The notes under the pieces are model-generated. The model did no database searches, was not told the DNA's origin, and worked only from the letters and a program-made list of their open reading frames with translations. Source: Streptomyces antibioticus (GTDB lineage: Bacteria; Actinomycetota; Actinomycetes; Streptomycetales; Streptomycetaceae). Taken from it: a stretch of 64,000 nt of DNA. Of the stretch, positions 59,180-64,000 are shown piece after piece. The position numbers and the translations under genes are program-made. The stretch is taken from assembly GCF_002019855.1 (NCBI RefSeq), contig NZ_CM007717.1, forward strand, positions 1,430,452 through 1,494,451, in the 5' to 3' direction. How positions within the stretch are numbered: position 1 is the stretch's first letter; each line of letters starts with the position of its first letter.

Positions 59180-60043
59180 ATGCAGCACGGTCCCGCGGTG
59201 CGCCGCCGGAAACTGGGCGCCGAACTGCGCACCCTGCGCACCCGGGCGGGCCTCACCAGCGGCGAGGCGGCCCGGCTCGTGGGCTGGCACCAGTCGAAGG
59301 TGAGCCGTATCGAGACGGGCACCAGCGGTGCGAAACCGGCCGATGTGCGGTTACTGCTCGACGCCTACGGCGTGACCGATCCCCGGCTGCGGGAACTGAT
59401 GCTCGCCCTGGCCGGCGCGGACGGCGGCGAGGGGGAGCGCGACCACTGGTGGCACGCCTACCGCGGCATCCTGCCGCCCGCCTACCGGGACTTCATCAGC
59501 CTGGAGTCGCAGGCCACCGCGATGCGCACCCTGGAGACGACGGTGGTGCCGGGCCTGCTCCAGACCCCCGGGTACGCCCGCGCGGTCACCCGCGCCGCCG
59601 TGGAGGGCGTCGACGAGGCCCAGCTCGACCGGCTGGTGGAGGTACGGCTGGCCCGGCAGGACGTCCTGCACGGAAGCCCGCCGATGGGGCTGAGCGCGGT
59701 GCTGGACGAGGCGGTGCTGCGGCGTCAGGTGGGCGGCCGCGAGGTGATGGCGGAGCAGCTCCACCGGCTGGTGGAGGCGGCGCGCCTGCCCCATGTGCGG
59801 CTCCAGGTACTGCCGTTCGCCGCCGGAGCGCACATCGGCGTCACCGGACCTTTCGTCATCTTCTCGTTTTCGAGCGCTTCCGATCTGGATGTGGTTGTTC
59901 TCGACCACTTGACGAGTAGCCTCTATCTCGAACGGAAAGAAGACCTCGAGGCGTACACGGAAGCCTTCAACGCCCTCCGGGCGCACGCGCTTTCGCCCGA
60001 GGACACCCTCCAACACCTCTCCGCGCTGGCCCACGGCGCGTAA
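59180..60043 (+). CDS. XRE/DUF5753 transcriptional regulator containing a TTA codon
   Basis: A 287-residue regulator. Helix-turn-helix at about residues 8-65 (RKLGAELRTLRTRAGLTSGE, WHQSKVSRIETG) and a DUF5753 domain (about 95-280, with ETTVVPGLLQTPGYARAVTR and GVTGPFVIFSF). Leu58 is encoded by TTA (59351-59353), the only in-frame TTA I found in the window's genes, so translation should depend on the bldA tRNA. Strong ribosome binding site AAGGAGGAG. Followed at 10 bases by a DUF397 gene and divergent from a HATPase gene, the WhiJ/AbaA-like trio used in developmental control. Confidence 0.9.
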   Translation: MQHGPAVRRRKLGAELRTLRTRAGLTSGEAARLVGWHQSKVSRIETGTSGAKPADVRLLLDAYGVTDPRLRELMLALAGADGGEGERDHWWHAYRGILPPAYRDFISLESQATAMRTLETTVVPGLLQTPGYARAVTRAAVEGVDEAQLDRLVEVRLARQDVLHGSPPMGLSAVLDEAVLRRQVGGREVMAEQLHRLVEAARLPHVRLQVLPFAAGAHIGVTGPFVIFSFSSASDLDVVVLDHLTSSLYLERKEDLEAYTEAFNALRAHALSPEDTLQHLSALAHGA

Positions 60044-60052
60044 GGAGGCACC

Positions 60053-60286
60053 ATGACGGCACTGCCCCGGAACGTCCCCTGTCACACCGACCCCGGCCAC
60101 CTGCCCGGGGTGCGCTGGCTGCGCAGCAGCTACAGCACCGGAGCCAACAACTGCGTCGAGACCGCCCGGCCGGCCGCGGGGCCATGGGCCGGACTGCTCG
60201 CCGTACGCGACTCCAAGGACCCGGCCGGGCCCGCCCTGCTCTTCTCCCCCGAGAGCTGGTCGGGTTTCACCGCCGCGTTCCGCTGA
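60053..60286 (+). CDS. DUF397 domain protein
   Basis: A 77-residue DUF397 protein: VRWLRSSYSTGANNCVETAR and VRDSKDPAGPALLFSPESW match the family. ATG at 60053 has AAGGAGG. DUF397 proteins are encoded beside XRE-DUF5753 regulators and bind or modulate them, in a toxin-antitoxin-like fashion reported for WhiJ-type pairs. It starts only 10 bases after the regulator. Confidence 0.92.
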   Translation: MTALPRNVPCHTDPGHLPGVRWLRSSYSTGANNCVETARPAAGPWAGLLAVRDSKDPAGPALLFSPESWSGFTAAFR

Positions 60287-60360
60287 CCGACCCCTCACCG
60301 ACCGCCCTTGTGACCGACCCCAGGTCCGTCACCGGCGACGCACGGCCGTGTCACGCCGAC

Positions 60361-61488
60361 TCATGGCCGCGTCTCGTCGATCACCCGTACAGCGCGTTCC
60401 AGCTCGGCCCCGGAGAGGTCCGCGCGGGCCGTCAGCCTGAGGCGTGAGACGCCGTCGGGCACGGAGGGCGGACGGAAGCAGCCCACGGCCAGTCCGGCCG
60501 AACGGCAGTCCGCCGCCCACCGTACGGCCTTCTCCGGGGACGGGGCGCGCACGGAGACCACCGCGGCGTCCGGCCGCACCGCCTCCAGGCCCGCCGCCGT
60601 CAGCCGGGCGTACAGCTCGTCCGCCACCGCACGCGCGCGTGCCGCCCGCTCCGGCTCGCGGCGCAGCAGCCGCAGCGCGGCGAGGGCCGCGCCGGCCGCC
60701 GCCGGGGCGAGACCGGTGTCGAAGATGAACGTCCGGGCCGCGTTGACCAGATGGTCGATTACGCGCGCGGGCCCGAGCACGGCGCCGCCCTGGCTGCCCA
60801 GCGACTTGGAGAGCGTGACCGTGACGACCACGTCCTCGGCGCCCGCCAGCCCCACCGCGTACGGGGCGCCCCGGCCGCCGTCGCCGAGGACGCCGAGGCC
60901 GTGCGCGTCGTCGACGACCAGTCCGGCCCCGTGCGCCCGGCAGGCGGCCGCGAGGGCGGCCAGCGGGGCGGCGTCGCCGTCGACCGAGAAGACCGTGTCG
61001 GAGACCGCCACGGCGGGTCCGTCGTGGGTGCCGAGCGCCTTGCGCACGGCGTCGGGGTCGGCGTGCGCCACCACCTGGGTGGTGCCCCGGGCCAGCCGGC
61101 AGCCGTCGATGAGGGAGGCGTGGTTGCCCGCGTCGGAGACGATCAGTGAACCGTGCGGGGCGAGCGCGGTGACCGCGGCGAGGTTGGCCGCGTACCCGGA
61201 GGAGAAGACCAGCGCGGCCTCGACACCGCAGAAGTCCGCGAGTTCCCGCTCCAGTTCGCCGTGGAGTTCGGTGGTGCCGGTGACCAGGCGCGAGCCGGTC
61301 GCGCCGCCGCCCCAGGTCCGGGCGGCGGCCGCGGCGCCCTCGGTGACCTCCGGGTGGCGGGCGAGGCCGAGGTAGTCGTTGCTGGCGAGATCGAGCAGCG
61401 GCGACTCGGCCGGCCGCGGCCGCAGGGTCCGTACGAGGCCCGCCCGGCGGCGCAGTTCCGCCTGCTCGTCGATCCAGCCGAACGCCAT
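60361..61488 (-). CDS. bioF: 8-amino-7-oxononanoate synthase
   Basis: A 375-residue PLP enzyme of the alpha-oxoamine synthase family. DLASNDYLGLARHPEV near the N-terminus, GSRLVTGTTELHGELERELA, VVDDAHGLGVLGDGGRG and TLSKSLGSQGG (PLP Lys) are conserved. It condenses pimeloyl-thioester with alanine, the first ring-building step of biotin synthesis. ATG at 61488 has GGAGGAG. It diverges from bioB, sharing a 186-base spacer with inverted repeats. No pimeloyl-acyl-carrier-protein esterase gene (bioH) is visible here. Confidence 0.93.
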   Translation of the reverse strand: MAFGWIDEQAELRRRAGLVRTLRPRPAESPLLDLASNDYLGLARHPEVTEGAAAAARTWGGGATGSRLVTGTTELHGELERELADFCGVEAALVFSSGYAANLAAVTALAPHGSLIVSDAGNHASLIDGCRLARGTTQVVAHADPDAVRKALGTHDGPAVAVSDTVFSVDGDAAPLAALAAACRAHGAGLVVDDAHGLGVLGDGGRGAPYAVGLAGAEDVVVTVTLSKSLGSQGGAVLGPARVIDHLVNAARTFIFDTGLAPAAAGAALAALRLLRREPERAARARAVADELYARLTAAGLEAVRPDAAVVSVRAPSPEKAVRWAADCRSAGLAVGCFRPPSVPDGVSRLRLTARADLSGAELERAVRVIDETRP

Positions 61489-61586
61489 GGCTCCTCCGGG
61501 GCTTTCGTCGATCCGGGGCTCATACGGATCGATCCAGGGCTTTTGTAGATAGCGGACAGACACTAGTCGCAGCGACCGCTACCCAC

Positions 61587-61620
61587 GGTGTGGCAATACC
61601 CACACCTCGAACGGGGTGTG
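61587..61620. promoter_or_regulatory. inverted repeats in the bioF-bioB divergent spacer
   Basis: GGTGTGG (61587-61593) and CCACACC (61600-61606) form a perfect inverted repeat around CAATAC. The right arm pairs again with GGTGTG (61615-61620) across TCGAACGG. Such nested GGTGTG half-sites midway between the divergent bio genes could bind a biotin regulator. They do not look like the BirA or BioQ boxes I know. Confidence 0.45.
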
Positions 61621-61674
61621 TTGTGTGATCCCTACCTTGGCCCGAGGCGGGTCCGTAGGACAGGATCGGCTCTC

Positions 61675-62949
61675 ATGGACCTGCTGAACACGCTGGTGGA
61701 CAAGGGGCTTCGGCGCGAGCTGCCGACCCGCGAGGAAGCCCTGGCCGTCCTCGCCACTTCCGACGACGACGTGCTGGACGTGGTGGCCGCGGCCGGGAAG
61801 GTGCGCCGCCACTGGTTCGGGCGACGGGTGAAACTGAACTACCTCATCAACATGAAGTCGGGGCTGTGCCCCGAGGACTGCTCCTACTGCTCCCAGCGGC
61901 TCGGCTCCACCGCCGGGATCCTCAAGTACACCTGGCTGAAGCCGGACGAGGCGTCCGAGGCCGCGGCGGCGGGGCTCGCCGGGGGCGCCAAGCGGGTGTG
62001 CCTGGTGGCGTCCGGGCGCGGCCCGACGGACCGGGACGTGGACCGGGTCTCGGCGACCATCAAGACCATCAAGGACCAGAACGAGGGCGTCGAGGTGTGC
62101 GCCTGCCTCGGCCTGCTCTCCGAGGGCCAGGCCGAGCGGCTGCGCGAGGCGGGCGCGGACGCCTACAACCACAACCTGAACACCTCCGAGGCGACCTACG
62201 GGGACATCACGACCACCCACACGTACGCCGATCGGGTGGACACGGTGCGCAAGGCGCACGCGGCGGGGCTCTCGGCGTGCTCCGGTCTGATCGCCGGTAT
62301 GGGCGAGTCGGACGAGGACCTGGTGGACGTGGTCTTCTCGCTGCGCGAGCTGGACCCGGACTCGGTGCCGGTCAACTTCCTCATCCCGTTCGAGGGCACC
62401 CCGCTGGCCAAGGAGTGGAACCTCACCCCGCAGCGCTGTCTGCGCATCCTGGCGATGGTCCGGTTCGTCTGCCCGGACATCGAGGTCCGGATCGCGGGCG
62501 GCCGCGAGGTCCATCTGCGCACGCTCCAGCCGCTCGCCCTGCACCTGGCCAACTCGATCTTCCTCGGCGACTACCTCACCAGTGAGGGCCAGGCGGGCAA
62601 GGCCGACCTGGAGATGATCGCGGACGCCGGGTTCGAGGTGGAGGGCACGGGCGAGGTGACCCTGCCGGAGCACCGGGCGGCGAGGGCCGGGGGCGGCGGG
62701 TGCGGGTCACACGCGGAGGCCGGCGGGTGCGGTGGTTCCGCTGGGTGCGGGTCGCACGACGAGGGCGGTGCGTGCGGATCGCACGGGGGCGGTGGTGTGT
62801 GCGGGTCCGTGCCGGCCGCGGCCCCTGCTCCCGACAAGGCAGCCGCCGCCGTCGCCACGGCTGCGGAGCCCGTCGTCGGCGAGGCGCGTCCCGACCTGGT
62901 CGCCGTACGCCGTCGGGGCACCGGAACGGACCTCGCGCCCAATGCCTGA
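61675..62949 (+). CDS. bioB: biotin synthase
   Basis: A 424-residue radical-SAM enzyme. The iron-sulfur motif CPEDCSYC (Cys65, Cys69, Cys72) is followed by [31 protein letters not shown] and [12 protein letters not shown]. The core ends near residue 337; an extra tail follows with five Cys and three His as CGSH/GGCGG repeats in a Gly-rich context, then an Ala-rich end. The tail looks metal-binding and is not part of standard BioB. ATG at 61675 follows AGGA. Its last eight bases overlap bioA. Confidence 0.93.
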   Translation: MDLLNTLVDKGLRRELPTREEALAVLATSDDDVLDVVAAAGKVRRHWFGRRVKLNYLINMKSGLCPEDCSYCSQRLGSTAGILKYTWLKPDEASEAAAAGLAGGAKRVCLVASGRGPTDRDVDRVSATIKTIKDQNEGVEVCACLGLLSEGQAERLREAGADAYNHNLNTSEATYGDITTTHTYADRVDTVRKAHAAGLSACSGLIAGMGESDEDLVDVVFSLRELDPDSVPVNFLIPFEGTPLAKEWNLTPQRCLRILAMVRFVCPDIEVRIAGGREVHLRTLQPLALHLANSIFLGDYLTSEGQAGKADLEMIADAGFEVEGTGEVTLPEHRAARAGGGGCGSHAEAGGCGGSAGCGSHDEGGACGSHGGGGVCGSVPAAAPAPDKAAAAVATAAEPVVGEARPDLVAVRRRGTGTDLAPNA

Positions 62950-64000
62950 ACTGCCCGTCACCGAGCTGCTGGAGCTGGACCGGCGGCATGTGTGGCATCC
63001 CTACGGTCCGATGCCGGGCCGGGCCGAACCGCTCGTCGTGGAGTCGGCGAGCGGGGTCCGGCTCCGCCTCGCGGACGGCTCGGGCGAGCTGGTCGACGGC
63101 ATGTCGTCCTGGTGGTCGGCGATCCACGGCTACAACCACCCGGTGCTCAACGAGGCCGCGCGCGAGCAGCTCGGCCGGATGAGCCATGTGATGTTCGGCG
63201 GGCTCACCCACGAGCCCGCCGTACGGCTGGCGAAGCACCTTGTCGACATGTCGCCCGAGGGTCTTGAGCATGTGTTCCTCGCCGACTCGGGGTCCGTGTC
63301 GGTCGAGGTCGCGGTGAAGATGTGCCTCCAGTACTGGCGTTCGCTCGGCCGTCCGGCCAAGCGGCGGCTGCTGACCTGGCGGGGCGGCTACCACGGCGAC
63401 ACCTGGCAGCCGATGTCGGTGTGCGACCCGGACGGCGGGATGCACGACCTGTGGACCGGGGTGCTGCCGCGCCAGGTCTTCGTGGACGCGCCGCCCACGG
63501 AGTACGACGAGGAGTACGCCGAGCTGCTGCGGTCCGCGATCGAGCGGCACGCCGACGAACTGGCCGCGGTGATCGTGGAGCCGGTGGTGCAGGGCGCGGG
63601 CGGGATGCGGTTCCACTCCCCCGGGTATCTGCGGGTGCTGCGCGAGGCGTGCGACGCGCACGACGTCCTGCTGGTGTTCGACGAGATCGCGACCGGGTTC
63701 GGCCGTACGGGCGCGCTGTTCGCGGCGGGGCACGCGGCGGTGACGCCGGATGTGATGTGCCTCGGCAAGGCGCTGACCGGCGGCTATCTGACGATGGCGG
63801 CGACGCTGTGCACCACGCGGGTGGCCGACGGGATCTCGCGGGGCGAGGTGCCGGTGCTGGCGCACGGCCCGACGTTCATGGGCAATCCGCTGGCGGCGGC
63901 CGTCGCCTGCGCCTCGGTCGAACTGCTGCTCGGCCAGGACTGGCTCGCGGAGGTCAAGCGGATCGAGTCGGGCCTGCGGGAGGGGCTGGCGCCGGCCGCC
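62942..64000 (+). CDS. bioA: adenosylmethionine-8-amino-7-oxononanoate transaminase, cut by window end
   Basis: 353 N-terminal residues of a class III aminotransferase are visible; the rest lies past the window edge. [19 protein letters not shown] opens it, with [76 protein letters not shown] and [17 protein letters not shown] (PLP Lys). It uses SAM as amino donor to make 7,8-diaminononanoate. ATG at 62942 overlaps the bioB stop region by eight bases, so translational coupling is likely. Confidence 0.95.
   Translation, partial: MPELPVTELLELDRRHVWHPYGPMPGRAEPLVVESASGVRLRLADGSGELVDGMSSWWSAIHGYNHPVLNEAAREQLGRMSHVMFGGLTHEPAVRLAKHLVDMSPEGLEHVFLADSGSVSVEVAVKMCLQYWRSLGRPAKRRLLTWRGGYHGDTWQPMSVCDPDGGMHDLWTGVLPRQVFVDAPPTEYDEEYAELLRSAIERHADELAAVIVEPVVQGAGGMRFHSPGYLRVLREACDAHDVLLVFDEIATGFGRTGALFAAGHAAVTPDVMCLGKALTGGYLTMAATLCTTRVADGISRGEVPVLAHGPTFMGNPLAAAVACASVELLLGQDWLAEVKRIESGLREGLAPAA

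Noticed and set aside
61361..61563. Longer bioF start at 61563
   Set aside because: The extra 25 residues have no ribosome binding site and are not part of the family N-terminus; ATG at 61488 has GGAGGAG.

Overview
The window is high-GC actinobacterial chromosome, almost certainly Streptomyces. The grounds are third-position G/C bias throughout, many GTG and TTG starts, a single TTA (bldA) codon among the annotated genes, Streptomyces-typical families (DUF397, DUF5753, SpoIIE/HATPase fusions, secreted tripeptidyl aminopeptidase Tap) and a ydaO-type riboswitch upstream of an NlpC/P60 gene. The combination of DNA ligase, murT/gatD, pfkA, tap, urease and bio genes resembles, from memory and not from a search, the pfkA-urease-biotin neighbourhood of S. 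coelicolor. No tRNA, rRNA, CRISPR array, IS element or prophage was seen.

Layout. 0-3.3 kb: end of a DUF6629 protein, then a DUF2617 / DUF4247 lipoprotein / DUF350 / membrane aminopropyltransferase operon. 3.3-10.9 kb: three large PAS/GAF/SpoIIE phosphatases. Two of them diverge from a 0.77 kb spacer filled by a non-coding 23-bp tandem array. 10.9-18.1 kb: a sugar (ribose/inositol class) ABC importer operon with a ROK regulator, an oxidoreductase and a sugar-phosphate isomerase. 18.3-21.7 kb: an unknown membrane protein, a secreted phosphodiester glycosidase, a small membrane protein and a secreted phosphodiesterase-like protein. 21.8-32.7 kb: acyl-CoA dehydrogenase operons with candidate TetR operators, an XRE-cupin/thioredoxin-reductase-like divergent pair, an ATP-dependent DNA ligase with a coupled Nudix gene, and an aldehyde dehydrogenase.

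32.7-38 kb: peptide deformylase, murT-gatD (peptidoglycan amidation), pfkA and a CtaG-like protein. 38-42 kb: a LytTR regulator / small membrane protein / sodium-solute symporter / LytS kinase operon with overlapping genes. 42-45 kb: an Lrp regulator and a dimethylargininase-like/ornithine aminotransferase pair. 44.9-49.2 kb: two more SpoIIE phosphatases, one with a low-complexity insert and a changed metal-site residue. 49-52 kb: a PlsC acyltransferase convergent with tap. 51.8-56.4 kb: urease operon ureABCFGD. 56.7-60.3 kb: an orphan Phd antitoxin, the c-di-AMP riboswitch with its NlpC/P60 hydrolase, and a HATPase / XRE-DUF5753 / DUF397 trio. 60.3-64 kb: biotin genes bioF (divergent) and bioB-bioA, with bioA cut by the window end.

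Most of the window is core metabolism plus dense signalling. The most unusual items are the 23-bp array, SpoIIE-type phosphatases with substituted metal-site residues, a Cys/His tail on BioB, and a TTA codon restricted to the XRE regulator.
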